A DNA stretch of 64,000 nt, taken from positions 1 to 64,000 of the IMG/VR virus record IMGVR_UViG_3300008117_000025, one strand, 5' to 3'. The notes beneath the pieces were generated by a model. That model saw only the letters and a program-made list of their open reading frames with translations, made no database searches and was not told the DNA's origin. The DNA is from a virus. The position numbers were made by a program, and so were the translations under genes. Positions 48,101 through 56,823 of the stretch are shown here, piece by piece. Position 1 is the first letter of the stretch, and each line of letters opens with the position of its first letter.

Positions 48101-51100
48101 TACCAAATGATAAACCTGAGGTGCCTGAAGAACCTGTAGAACCAGCTGTACCTGATGAACCAGCTGTACCAGATGATCCTGGGGCTCCTTGGCCTACTAA
48201 TACATTTCCTAATACTCCGTACACGCGTAGGCTATAGACTGCCCAAGTACCAGCAGTAATAGAAGATACTGCTATTGTAACGTTACCACCTGAAGTTAAT
48301 GCTTCAGAATATTTTGCAGGTGCTCTGTATATTGCAGTATCACCATTACCAGAAGCCAAGTGTTCTAACGTAATTGTTTCTTTAACAGATCCACTATATG
48401 ATAATGTAAATACTATTGTTACGTCTTGAGCCGAGGTTGCTGTTAATCCTATCTCAGCTTCAGCTATAATATTGGAATAATTGTTAGAAGGTACAGTGTA
48501 TGTTTTGATATTAGCATTTGTGCCTGTGCCTGTATTAGTTGTTTCATCAGCATATAATAATACAGTTGAACCTGTTAAGTTAACTGTTGTTGCTCCTACA
48601 ATATATGAAGCAGACACTGCATATGATGCTGTGTTTGCAAATGATGCTGTGCCAGATAAAGATCCTGTAAATCCTTGAGTTGAAGTGGTTGAACCACTAA
48701 CAACTAAACTACCTGTTATAGTTGCAGAACCAGTATATGGGAATGAAGCACCTGCATTTAATGCATAAGATGATGTAGCAGCATATGAAGATGTACCTAA
48801 TAGGCTACCTGTAAAGCTATTAGCAATTATAGAACCTGTTATATTAAAGGTGCCACTTACAAAGCTCATACTAACAGAAGCGGTTGCTGCATTTGTGCTA
48901 CCATCTGACAATAATATTCTTCCAATAGCTGGGGTGTTGATTGTTTCAAATCCTACACCGCTTGTGCCACTTGTACCACTTGATCCTCTTGTACCACTTG
49001 AACCTGAAGATCCAGCAGATCCAGATGAGCCGGAGGTACCGCTTGAACCATTAGCACCGCTTGTTCCAGATGATCCAGATGTACCGCTTGATCCGCTAGT
49101 ACCAGTAGAACCACTTGTACCTGTAGAGCCGCTTGTTCCACTTGATCCACTTAAACCGCTTGTACCACTAGAGCCAGTTTGACCACTAGTACCGGATGAA
49201 CCGGTTTGACCACTAGTACCACTTGAACCGCTTGTACCAGATAAACCACTTGTACCTGTAGAGCCGCTTGTTCCACTTGATCCACTTAAACCGCTTGTAC
49301 CACTAGAGCCAGTTTGACCACTAGTACCACTTGAACCGCTTGTACCGCTTGAGCCACTTGAGCCACTAGTACCGCTTGAACCTCTTGTTCCACTAGTACC
49401 ACTAGAACCACTAGTACCACTTGAGCCACTTAATCCACTAGTACCACTAGAACCGCTTATGCCGCTAGAACCACTTGAACCACTTGTTCCGCTTGATCCA
49501 CTAGTACCGCTTGATCCACTTGAACCACCTGTTCCGCTTGATCCGCTTGAGCCACTAGTACCGCTTGATCCGCTAGTACCGCTTGAGCCACTTGAACCAC
49601 TCGTTCCAGATAACCCACTTGTACCTGCTGAACCACTTGATCCGCTAGTGCCGCTTGAGCCACTTGAGCCACTTGTTCCGGATGAGCCAGATGAGCCTGA
49701 AGTGCCAGATGAACCTGAACTACCATTAGCTCCTGAAGTACCAGAGCTACCTGAGCTACCGTCACCACCAGAAGCGCCTGCAAGGTTTACTTCCCAGCTA
49801 GTATATGTTCCTGATCCTATAACTAAATTAGGAGTTCCGTATGTTAATAATCCATTAGATGGATTGTAAGATTCAACAGGAACTTCTTGATAATTAGTAA
49901 GATTATATGCAAGAATTGCTGTTTGAGCAATTGAATATGCTAAATTAATTCCAACAGTTAAACTTCCACTTAGTCCTAATGTTACAGAACTTGTAGATGA
50001 TGTTAAGTATCTATCTCCTGATAAGCCAGCTGTGCCTGAGGAACCAGATGAGCCAGAGCTACCGCTAGTTCCTGAACTACCTGAAGTACCATTAGTACCA
50101 CTTGAGCCGGAGCTACCACTAGTTCCTGAGCTTCCACTTGAGCCTGAGGTGCCGCTTGAGCCATTTTGGCCTGAAGTACCGCTTGAGCCACTTGATCCAG
50201 AAGTACCTGCTGAACCAGATGTACCTGCTGAGCCCGAAGAACCAGTTGAGCCTGATGTACCACTTGAACCACTTGTACCACTTGACCCAGATGTACCGCT
50301 TGAACCGCTTGAACCTGAGGTACCGGTTGAACCAGAAGTACCGGATGAGCCCGAAGAACCAGTTGAGCCTGATGTACCACTTGTACCTGATTCTCCTGAA
50401 GTGCCTGAGGAGCCACTAGAACCTGTTGTACCACTTGAACCTGAAGAGCCTGAAGTGCCTGTTGAACCAGATGTACCTGCTGAGCCTGAAGAGCCAGTTG
50501 TACCAGATGAACCGCTTGTGCCTGATTCTCCTGAAGTACCTGTTGATCCGCTAGTACCACTAGAGCCTGAAGTGCCGCTTGAACCTGTAGTACCACTTGA
50601 GCCGCTAGAGCCACTTAAGCCTGATGTACCACTTGAACCACTTGTACCACTGGTACCGTTTGTACCGCTTGAGCCACTTGTACCTGATTCTCCACTTGTA
50701 CCTGATTCACCACTAGTGCCAGAAGAACCTGCAGTACCTGAAGTGCCTTGTACTAATAATTCCCAGTTAGGATTAGATGTAGGAACAGCACTTCCTGCTG
50801 GTATATCTATAGTTGCTATATATGAAGATTCATTGTAGTAGGTAAGATCATTTATAATATAGTTAGTATAATCATTCCATTCTCCTTTCCATGCAAGTCC
50901 AGTACCTGCTGCACCCGGTATACCTGTTAAGCGAATTGACCAGTTACAACACTCACCTGTTCCTTCAAAACTATATGGTTTAAAATTAAGATTTCCCGTT
51001 GTTGGGTTATAAGATATAACTTCACCTGTTATTACATTACAATTATCATTACAGATTAATTGAATAAAATCACCAGCACCAAATGAAAGATCTGTACTAG

Positions 51101-51179
51101 TAGTTATTGTTAAATCACAATAATTACTAGTTTCACAAGATCCAGAAGAAACACAACAATCATCTATAATTCGGGACAT
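45144..51179 (-). CDS. Giant collagen-like tail fibre with C-terminal S74 chaperone, 2011 aa
   Basis: Domain order: a Cys-rich N-terminus with a beta module (about residues 15-95), then a CBM5/12-like module (AWKGEWNDYTNYIINDLTYY, about 96-147). Gly-X-Y repeats follow at about 148-385, a second beta module at 389-466, and repeats to about 740. A beta-rich adhesin region with TGSL/ASYA repeats spans about 740-996. More repeats, a third beta module at 1416-1500 and further repeats run to about 1860. The end is a peptidase S74 domain (FSSSDKRLKDDVTPIINAL, then GLIAQEVQEVLPE). S74 domains trimerise fibres and cleave themselves off. The triplets are built from Ser, Thr, Ala, Asn and Gln and contain almost no Pro. 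Confidence 0.85.
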   Translation of the reverse strand: MSRIIDDCCVSSGSCETSNYCDLTITTSTDLSFGAGDFIQLICNDNCNVITGEVISYNPTTGNLNFKPYSFEGTGECCNWSIRLTGIPGAAGTGLAWKGEWNDYTNYIINDLTYYNESSYIATIDIPAGSAVPTSNPNWELLVQGTSGTAGSSGTSGESGTSGESGTSGSSGTNGTSGTSGSSGTSGLSGSSGSSGTTGSSGTSGSSGTSGSTGTSGESGTSGSSGTTGSSGSAGTSGSTGTSGSSGSSGTTGSSGSSGTSGESGTSGTSGSTGSSGSSGTSGSTGTSGSSGSSGTSGSSGTSGSSGTSGSTGSSGSAGTSGSAGTSGSSGSSGTSGQNGSSGTSGSSGSSGTSGSSGSSGTNGTSGSSGTSGSSGSSGSSGTAGLSGDRYLTSSTSSVTLGLSGSLTVGINLAYSIAQTAILAYNLTNYQEVPVESYNPSNGLLTYGTPNLVIGSGTYTSWEVNLAGASGGDGSSGSSGTSGANGSSGSSGTSGSSGSSGTSGSSGSSGTSGSSGSAGTSGLSGTSGSSGSSGTSGSSGTSGSSGSSGTGGSSGSSGTSGSSGTSGSSGSSGISGSSGTSGLSGSSGTSGSSGTSGTRGSSGTSGSSGSSGTSGSSGTSGQTGSSGTSGLSGSSGTSGSTGTSGLSGTSGSSGTSGQTGSSGTSGQTGSSGTSGLSGSSGTSGSTGTSGSTGTSGSSGTSGSSGTSGANGSSGTSGSSGSAGSSGSSGTRGSSGTSGTSGVGFETINTPAIGRILLSDGSTNAATASVSMSFVSGTFNITGSIIANSFTGSLLGTSSYAATSSYALNAGASFPYTGSATITGSLVVSGSTTSTQGFTGSLSGTASFANTASYAVSASYIVGATTVNLTGSTVLLYADETTNTGTGTNANIKTYTVPSNNYSNIIAEAEIGLTATSAQDVTIVFTLSYSGSVKETITLEHLASGNGDTAIYRAPAKYSEALTSGGNVTIAVSSITAGTWAVYSLRVYGVLGNVLVGQGAPGSSGTAGSSGTAGSTGSSGTSGLSFGTSGTSGSSGSSGSSGTSGSSGSSGTRGSSGSSGTSGSAGSSGSSGTSGLSGSSGTSGVNGSSGSSGSSGSSGTSGLSGSSGTSGTSGSSGTSGTSGSSGTSGQNGSSGTSGQNGSSGTSGANGSSGTSGQNGSSGTSGSSGSSGTNGSAGSSGSSGTSGSSGTSGQNGSSGTSGQNGSSGTSGQNGSSGTSGSSGSSGSSGTRGSSGTSGQNGSSGTSGANGSSGSSGTSGANGSSGTSGQNGSSGTSGQNGSSGTSGSAGSSGTSGANGSSGTSGQNGSSGTSGQNGSSGTSGSSGSSGSSGTSGSAGSSGTSGSAGSSGTSGLSGSSGTSGQNGSSGTSGQNGSSGTSGSSGSSGTSGSSGSSGTSGSSGTSGSSGSAGTSGQNGDKYATTSTTSQSIGTGSKTFTVTTAGLAYTNGQTVIAARAADYATRMEGTVTSYTSGTNQLIINVTTTFGSGGPYTDWQINVGGVPGQPGSSGTSGSSGTSGQNGSSGTSGQNGSSGTSGSSGTSGTSGSSGTSGTSGSSGTSGSSGTSGANGSSGTSGSSGTSGSAGSSGSSGTSGQNGSSGTSGQNGSSGTSGQNGSSGTSGSSGSSGTSGSAGSSGTSGVNGSSGTSGQNGASGSSGTSGQNGSSGTSGLSGSSGTSGSSGSSGTSGTSGSSGTSGANGAPGSSGTSGANGAPGSSGTSGLSGSSGTSGANGAPGSPGSSGTSGNTGSPGSPGSSGTAGSSGSSGTSGSAGSAGSSGTSGQTGSSGSSGTSGTRGSSGSSGTSGNTGSPGSPGSSGSSGSSGTSGNTGSPGSPGSSGSSGTSGNTGSPGSPGSSGSSGSSGTGFTTISNASDNRVLTSDGSSNAAVAETNLTFNGSTLAVTGAITATGDITAFSSSDKRLKDDVTPIINALDKLLKLNGVKWKWNDNAGEVTKSTPSIGLIAQEVQEVLPEIVIEREDGYLALDYSKMVGLLVEAIKEQQTQINELKLKVNGITK
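45605..50745. repeat. Interrupted GSSGTSG-coding repeat tract (gene 45144)
   Basis: Short 9-18-base units coding Gly-X-Y triplets (GSS, GTS, GQN, GAN, GSA, GLS) are tandemly repeated. Four blocks are separated by unique modules near 46690-46940, 48190-48960 and 49770-50010. Codons vary between copies, so the repeat is conserved more at protein than at DNA level, though many exact local repeats remain. Confidence 0.9.
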
Positions 51180-51206
51180 CTATATTGATTTTTATTTTAC
51201 ATTACT

Positions 51207-51410
51207 TTAAAAAGGTGGAACATCACATAATGTTTTTGATATTATTTCACCACATCCTCCTGAAACTGTATAACAATAGGTACCATCTGAATAGAAATTA
51301 TCTGGTACAGGTGAATTAAAGGAAGAGTCGGTGTATATAAAACTACCAACATTAAGTATTATAGATCTACTATAAAAACATCCATAAATTGGAACAAAAA
51401 TAGGGCCCAT
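51207..51410 (-). CDS. Small Cys-containing structural protein, 67 aa
   Basis: The segment GSFIYTDSSFNSPVPDNFYS then GTYCYTVSGGCG parallels a stretch of the neighbouring 400-residue protein (GCFLYTDSSLTTIADTGTYY then GTNCLVVNDSG). The shared module suggests a small stand-alone copy of a virion domain. Function is unknown. Confidence 0.6.
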   Translation of the reverse strand: MGPIFVPIYGCFYSRSIILNVGSFIYTDSSFNSPVPDNFYSDGTYCYTVSGGCGEIISKTLCDVPPF

Positions 51411-51447
51411 ATTTATATTTTACAATAATTATTTAAAGTTTATATAT

Positions 51448-52650
51448 TTAACATCCACAAGGATTATTCCAAGTTCCACATTGTGAGTTGGGGTAATCAT
51501 TAAAATAATCACTATTTACTATATCTGCGGGTGGTTGAATAGGAGGAAGTATATTTTGTGTTGTTATAGAACCATATCTAACACAATCTGAAAGTGTATA
51601 TAGATATAATTGCCCCTCAGGTTCAAAAGTTGAATTTTCTGTTGTTATTAAACCATACTGTGTAGTTCCACTACAATCAACATATTTAAAAGATCCTGTT
51701 TCAGCTGCATATAATAATATATTTTGGAAACATCCATTAAATGCTTTATATACTATACAAGCTCCTGCACAATCTGGTGTAACTAAAGGACCAACTGCTG
51801 AGTCTCTTCTTGCTAAACAGTGTGCAACTGGAGTACAAGAGCCTAGATCAGTAATTACACCACTATCATTTACAACTAAACAATTAGTACCATCATAATA
51901 AGTACCAGTATCTGCTATTGTTGTTAAAGAAGAGTCTGTGTATAGGAAGCATCCAACTTCTAGATCGCAACAATCACTGTATATAGTAGGTGATAAAGCT
52001 TGAGTTGAATATGTTACTATAACAAGTCCATTTCCACCAACACCACCATTTCTTGTTGAAGAACCTAAATCAGTATTTGCTCCTCCTGATCCACCACCCC
52101 CAAAGCTAGCTCCTGGATTTCCATTATTTCCTGGGGTTACTCCATTTGCTCCTAATCCTCCATAAAAATTTGTTGCTGATCCTCCAACATTATTTACTGC
52201 ATTGCTTCCACTATTAGTAGAACCGGCACCTCCTCCTCCTCCACCAGACCCTGCATCTACTCCATTTCCTCCATTTCCACCTTTAAATATTATATCACCA
52301 ACACACCCTGCTGTACTACCAGAAGCTCCAGTAGCATATGCTGGCGTTGCTCCAGTAGCATTATTGCCATTTATCCCTCCTTTAGCATAAACTACATTAA
52401 TATTATCAAACCAAGAATCTCTATTACCCGCTCCACCTTGACCAACAGTAACTGTATATCCTTGTCCTGGGTTAACAGGATAATTCATTTTTTTAGCATA
52501 TGCACCTCCAGATCCACCACCACCACGACCTCCAAGGCGAGTAGAAAGTCCACCTGATCCCCCAGCTCCCCATGCTTCTATAGTTACATGATTAACATTG
52601 GCTGGTACTGTAAAGGTTCCATTTGTATAAAAAAATTCTTTTTGTCTCAT
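51448..52650 (-). CDS. Glycine-rich tail-fibre / receptor-binding protein, 400 aa
   Basis: The N-terminus has the phage glycine-rich-domain phrase GTFTVPANVNHVTIEAWGAGG, then a Gly-rich region (about residues 30-215) with repeats such as GGGGSGGANTD, typical of polyglycine-sandwich tip adhesins. The C-terminal half is Cys-rich, with modules YTDSSLTT...GTNCLVV, CLARRDSAVGP and GCFQNILLYAAE. It probably binds the host receptor at the fibre tip. Confidence 0.75.
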   Translation of the reverse strand: MRQKEFFYTNGTFTVPANVNHVTIEAWGAGGSGGLSTRLGGRGGGGSGGAYAKKMNYPVNPGQGYTVTVGQGGAGNRDSWFDNINVVYAKGGINGNNATGATPAYATGASGSTAGCVGDIIFKGGNGGNGVDAGSGGGGGGAGSTNSGSNAVNNVGGSATNFYGGLGANGVTPGNNGNPGASFGGGGSGGANTDLGSSTRNGGVGGNGLVIVTYSTQALSPTIYSDCCDLEVGCFLYTDSSLTTIADTGTYYDGTNCLVVNDSGVITDLGSCTPVAHCLARRDSAVGPLVTPDCAGACIVYKAFNGCFQNILLYAAETGSFKYVDCSGTTQYGLITTENSTFEPEGQLYLYTLSDCVRYGSITTQNILPPIQPPADIVNSDYFNDYPNSQCGTWNNPCGC

Positions 52651-52690
52651 ATAAAAACTAATTTATTAATATTTTTAACAACTAATACAA

Positions 52691-55600
52691 TTAATTACAT
52701 CCTTCAACACATCCTCTTGCATAGTTATCTTCTGCTTCACAGCAATCACCTGGTGTTTCTGATGTTGGAGTATATCCTACACAGAATGAACAATATATTG
52801 GGCATTCTTCAAGTGGGAGAGTAATACAGGTAGTACTGGTTCCTGAGAGTTTAACTGAAGTACCACTTGTACCTGAACTACCTGATGTACCAGATGAACC
52901 GGAGGTTCCTGAACTACCACTAGATCCACTTGTACCTGAACTACCTGATGAACCTGAAGTACCTGTAGAGCCTGATGTACCTGTTGAACCAGATGTTCCT
53001 GAACTACCACTTGATCCACTTGATCCTGTTGTACCTGATGAACCTGAAGTGCCAGTTGATCCGCTAGTACCTGATGAACCGCTAGTACCTGATGAACCCG
53101 ATGATCCACCAGAACCACTTGTACCTGCTGAGCCTGCAGATCCACTTGTACCTGTTGAGCCTGAGCTTCCTCCAGTACCTGAACTTCCTGAGCTACCATT
53201 TGCCCCACTTGTTCCTGAACTTCCTGATGTTCCGCTTGAGCCACTAGTACCAGAAGTACCACTTGAGCCTGAATTGCCAGAAGTACCTGATGATCCTCTT
53301 GTGCCGGAGGTTCCACTAGAACCTGAAGTTCCACTAGAGCCTGAAGTGCCGGATGTACCAGAACTACCATCAATTCCTGATGTACCAGATGAACCAGAGG
53401 TGCCATTAGAACCCGAAATGCCGGATGTTCCTGAACTACCATCAATCCCTGATGTTCCTGATGAGCCTGAACTACCTGATGTACCTGAACTACCTGATGT
53501 ACCAGATGAGCCAGATGTTCCAGAGCTACCATTTGTGCCTGAAATACCAGATGTACCTGAACTACCAGATGTACCAGATGAGCCAGATACGCCGGAAGTA
53601 CCAGCGTCTCCTGTTATACCACTAGTACCTGAGGTACCATTTGATGTGCCTGATGTACCTGTTGTGCCTGATGTACCAAATGAATATCCTGAAGACCCAG
53701 CAGTTCCTGAAGTACCAAATGATATACCGGATGTACCTGCTGAACCTGAAGAACCTGTTGTACCTGCTGTACCATTGCCTGAGGTTCCACTTGTACCAGT
53801 TTGACCACTTGTACCGCTTGATCCACGAGTACCACTAGTACCACTTGTACCACTAGTACCATTTGTTCCTGAAATACCTGAAGTACCGCTTGAGCCTGTT
53901 GTACCTGAAGTACCAGTTGTGCCTGAAGTGCCATTAGTACCATCTGCACCTGAGGTTCCAGAAGATCCATTAGTACCATTTATTCCTGAAGTACCATTAG
54001 TACCTGAAATACCAGAAGTACCATTTGAACCACTAACACCTGAAGAGCCAGAAGTACCAAAAGTACCATCAGAGCCAGAAGTGCCAGAAGAACCACTTGA
54101 ACCGTCAACTCCGGAAGAACCAGAACTACCTGATGTACCATGGGTTCCACTTGATCCTGAACTACCTGATGAGCCTGAAGAACCAGCTGACCCAGCTGAT
54201 CCAGCTGTTCCTGATGAGCCTGCAGAACCTGCAGAGCCAGCAGTACCTGCAGAGCCGGATGAACCACTTGATCCAGAGCTTCCTGAAGAACCACTAGAGC
54301 CAGCTTCACCACTTGTTCCTGAACTTCCATCTTCTCCGTCTACTCCTGATAATCCTGAAGAACCAGAACTACCACTAGTACCTGTCTCTCCACTAGTACC
54401 GGAACTTCCTTCAGTTCCTGATGTACCTGAAGTGCCATTTATTCCTGATGAACCTGAAGTGCCATTAGATGTACCTGAGGTACCTGTTGTGCCTGAAGTA
54501 CCGTATGTGTATCCAGAAGAACCAGCTGTGCCGGAGGTACCAAATGATAGACCTGAAGTGCCTGCTGAACCTGATGATCCTGTTTCTCCGCTTGTACCTG
54601 AAGTACCTGTTTCTCCGCTTGTACCTGAAGTACCTGTTTCTCCGCTTGTACCTGAAGTACCAGATGTGCCTGAGGTACCTGTTGTACCACTTGTACCTGC
54701 TGTACCACTTGTACCTGTTTCTCCACTAGTACCAGAGGAACCAGATGTACCAAAAGTACCTGATAAACCTGAAGTACCGCTTGATCCTGTTGTACCTGAA
54801 GTACCAGTTGTACCACTTGTACCTTGTGTTCCACTAGTGCCGCTAGTACCTGTTGTGCCTGATGTACCTGTTGTACCGCTTGTTCCAGCAGTTCCATTAC
54901 CTGAAGTGCCTGATGTACCAGCAGTTCCGTTACCTGAGGTACCACTTGTACCTGCAGTTCCATTACCTGAAGTACCTGAGGTACCTGATGAGCCTGAAGT
55001 ACCTGTTGTACCGCTTGTTCCAGCAGTTCCATTACCTGAAGTGCCTGATGTACCTGTTGTGCCTGATGTGCCTGTTGTGCCTGATGTACCTGTTGTGCCG
55101 CTTGAACCTGAAGTGCCTGATGTACCTGTTGTGCCTGATGTACCTGTTGTGCCTGAAGTGCCAGCAGTTCCGTTACCTGAGGTACCACTTGTACCTGCAG
55201 TTCCATTACCTGAAGTGCCAGAAGTACCTGTTGTACCTGAAGTACCGTTTGATGTACCTGATGTACCTGTTGTACCTGATGTACCGTATGTGTATCCTGA
55301 AGATCCTGCTGTACCCGACGTACCGAATGATATACCTGATGTACCTGCTGAACCTGAAGAACCTGTTGTGCCTGATGTACCACTGCCTGAAGTACCACTT
55401 GTACCTGTTTCTCCACTAGTACCACTTGATCCTCTAGTACCACTAGTACCGCTTGTACCTGCAGTTCCATTACCTGAAGTGCCTGATGAGCCTGATGAGC
55501 CTGTAGTACCAGAAGTACCTGAAGTACCTGTTGTACCGCTTGTGCCTGATGAGCCTGTAGTACCAGAAGTACCTGAAGTGCCTGTTGTACCTGTTGTGCC

Positions 55601-56815
55601 GCTTGTTCCTTGTGTTCCACTGATACCGCTTGTACCTGTTGTGCCTGAAGTACCAGTTGTACCACTTGTGCCTGATGTACCTGTTGTACCAGAAGTACCA
55701 GTTGTTCCTGAAGTACCTGTTGTGCCGCTTGTTCCCGTAGTACCGCTTGTTCCCGTAGTACCGCTAGTACCTGTTGTACCGCTTGTTCCCGTAGTACCGC
55801 TAGTGCCTGATGTGCCTGTTGTGCCTGAAGTGCCTGTTGTACCGCTCGTGCCTGAGGTACCTGTTGTACCGCTAGTACCTGTTGTACCTGATGTGCCGCT
55901 AGTACCTGTTATACCTGATGTACCTGTTGTGCCGCTTGTACCTGAAGTGCCTGATGTGCCACTTATACCGCTTGTTCCACGAGCACCACTAGTACCTGAT
56001 GTTCCTGTTGTACCTGATGTACCTGTTGTGCCACTTGTGCCGGTTGTACCTGATGTGCCTGTTGTGCCGCTTGAACCTGAGGTGCCGGATGTACCTGTTG
56101 TACCAGAAGTGCCTCTTGATCCACTTGAACCTGAACTTCCAGCAGATCCAGATATACCTGATGTGCCAGAAGAACCATCTGAACCTGAAGTACCGCTTGA
56201 GCCTGTTGTACCTGAAGTACCTGAGGTGCCGCTTGTACCAGTAGTACCAGAAGTGCCTGTTGTGCCTGAAGTACCTGTTGTGCCTGCTGTACCACTTGTA
56301 CCTGCTGTACCTGAAGTACCAGCAGCAGAGCGGGCATATTTTGTTAAAATATCAAGAATATTATATATATCAGCATCAGTGAGCCAACCACCTAATGATC
56401 CTAGTCTTGTTATATCTCCAGTAGGATCTATAAATATTCCTTTAACTTCAGCTGGGTAGTTTTCAACTCCTGTATATTCAGTAGCATTTGCTAGTATTTG
56501 AACATTAGTATCTTCTAAAACACAACAAACTTCAGTTTCAGTTTGAAGAGATATAGAAGCAACTCTATATATTTTCCCATATGCTAGATTCCCTCCTTCA
56601 GCATATAGCATTCCAACTTTCACATCACGTCCATCTATTTGACCATCTGTACTACCAGCTGCTTGGTCAGAATATATAGTAAAACAGCATTGAAAAAGAT
56701 ATGATGCTCCATCAAATATACTCCCAGGATCCGAAAACGTTGGGGTTGTTGGGGAACCAGAACCTGGTTTAAGTAGTGCTCTAATTACTAATGAAGAGTT
56801 AGCTGCAGTGGGCAT
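52691..56815 (-). CDS. Collagen-like fibre protein with Cys-rich tail, 1374 aa
   Basis: The unique head (about residues 1-165) is beta-rich with SYLFQCCFTIYSDQAAG. A Gly-X-Y tract of about 1150 residues follows, dominated by GTSGTTGTSG and later GSSGTSG. Three near-identical aromatic cassettes (SFGTSGTAGSSGYTYGTSG type) interrupt it. The tail (about 1325-1374) has nine or so Cys residues (CITLPLEECPIYCSFC, then CCEAED), which could lock trimers by disulfides. No S74 domain is present. Likely a virion fibre or whisker. Confidence 0.8.
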   Translation of the reverse strand: MPTAANSSLVIRALLKPGSGSPTTPTFSDPGSIFDGASYLFQCCFTIYSDQAAGSTDGQIDGRDVKVGMLYAEGGNLAYGKIYRVASISLQTETEVCCVLEDTNVQILANATEYTGVENYPAEVKGIFIDPTGDITRLGSLGGWLTDADIYNILDILTKYARSAAGTSGTAGTSGTAGTTGTSGTTGTSGTTGTSGTSGTSGTTGSSGTSGSDGSSGTSGISGSAGSSGSSGSRGTSGTTGTSGTSGSSGTTGTSGTTGTSGTTGTSGTTGTSGTSGARGTSGISGTSGTSGTSGTTGTSGITGTSGTSGTTGTSGTTGTSGTSGTTGTSGTTGTSGTSGTTGTSGTTGTSGTTGTSGTTGTSGTTGTSGTTGTSGTTGTSGTSGTTGTSGTTGTSGISGTQGTSGTTGTTGTSGTSGTTGSSGTSGTTGTSGTSGTTGSSGSSGTSGNGTAGTSGTSGTRGSSGTSGETGTSGTSGSGTSGTTGSSGSAGTSGISFGTSGTAGSSGYTYGTSGTTGTSGTSNGTSGTTGTSGTSGNGTAGTSGTSGNGTAGTSGTTGTSGTTGTSGTSGSSGTTGTSGTTGTSGTTGTSGTSGNGTAGTSGTTGTSGSSGTSGTSGNGTAGTSGTSGNGTAGTSGTSGNGTAGTSGTTGTSGTTGTSGTSGTQGTSGTTGTSGTTGSSGTSGLSGTFGTSGSSGTSGETGTSGTAGTSGTTGTSGTSGTSGTSGETGTSGTSGETGTSGTSGETGSSGSAGTSGLSFGTSGTAGSSGYTYGTSGTTGTSGTSNGTSGSSGINGTSGTSGTEGSSGTSGETGTSGSSGSSGLSGVDGEDGSSGTSGEAGSSGSSGSSGSSGSSGSAGTAGSAGSAGSSGTAGSAGSAGSSGSSGSSGSSGTHGTSGSSGSSGVDGSSGSSGTSGSDGTFGTSGSSGVSGSNGTSGISGTNGTSGINGTNGSSGTSGADGTNGTSGTTGTSGTTGSSGTSGISGTNGTSGTSGTSGTRGSSGTSGQTGTSGTSGNGTAGTTGSSGSAGTSGISFGTSGTAGSSGYSFGTSGTTGTSGTSNGTSGTSGITGDAGTSGVSGSSGTSGSSGTSGISGTNGSSGTSGSSGTSGSSGTSGSSGSSGTSGIDGSSGTSGISGSNGTSGSSGTSGIDGSSGTSGTSGSSGTSGSSGTSGTRGSSGTSGNSGSSGTSGTSGSSGTSGSSGTSGANGSSGSSGTGGSSGSTGTSGSAGSAGTSGSGGSSGSSGTSGSSGTSGSTGTSGSSGTTGSSGSSGSSGTSGSTGTSGSTGTSGSSGSSGTSGSSGSSGTSGSSGTSGSSGTSGTSVKLSGTSTTCITLPLEECPIYCSFCVGYTPTSETPGDCCEAEDNYARGCVEGCN
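52850..56325. repeat. GTSGTTG/GSSGTSG-coding repeat tract (gene 52691)
   Basis: This is the longest uninterrupted block, about 3.5 kb. The half nearer the gene start is rich in GTT triplets and the other half in GSS, so it expanded in at least two phases. Aromatic cassettes lie near 53640-53760, 54460-54570 and 55245-55350. Confidence 0.9.
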
Positions 56816-56823
56816 ACTTTATT

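Noticed and set aside
54439-55665. Minus-strand open frame of 408 codons, Gln/Val-rich, in an alternative frame
   Set aside because: Frame-shifted reading of the collagen repeat; the Gly-X-Y frame has clear N- and C-terminal domains, this one does not.
53919-56459. Plus-strand open frame of 846 codons coding EPEVPEVPLVP repeats
   Set aside because: It is the antisense shadow of the Gly-X-Y repeat: reverse-complementing the GGT/ACT/AGT codons yields Pro, Glu, Val and Leu. There is no unique domain and no start signal.
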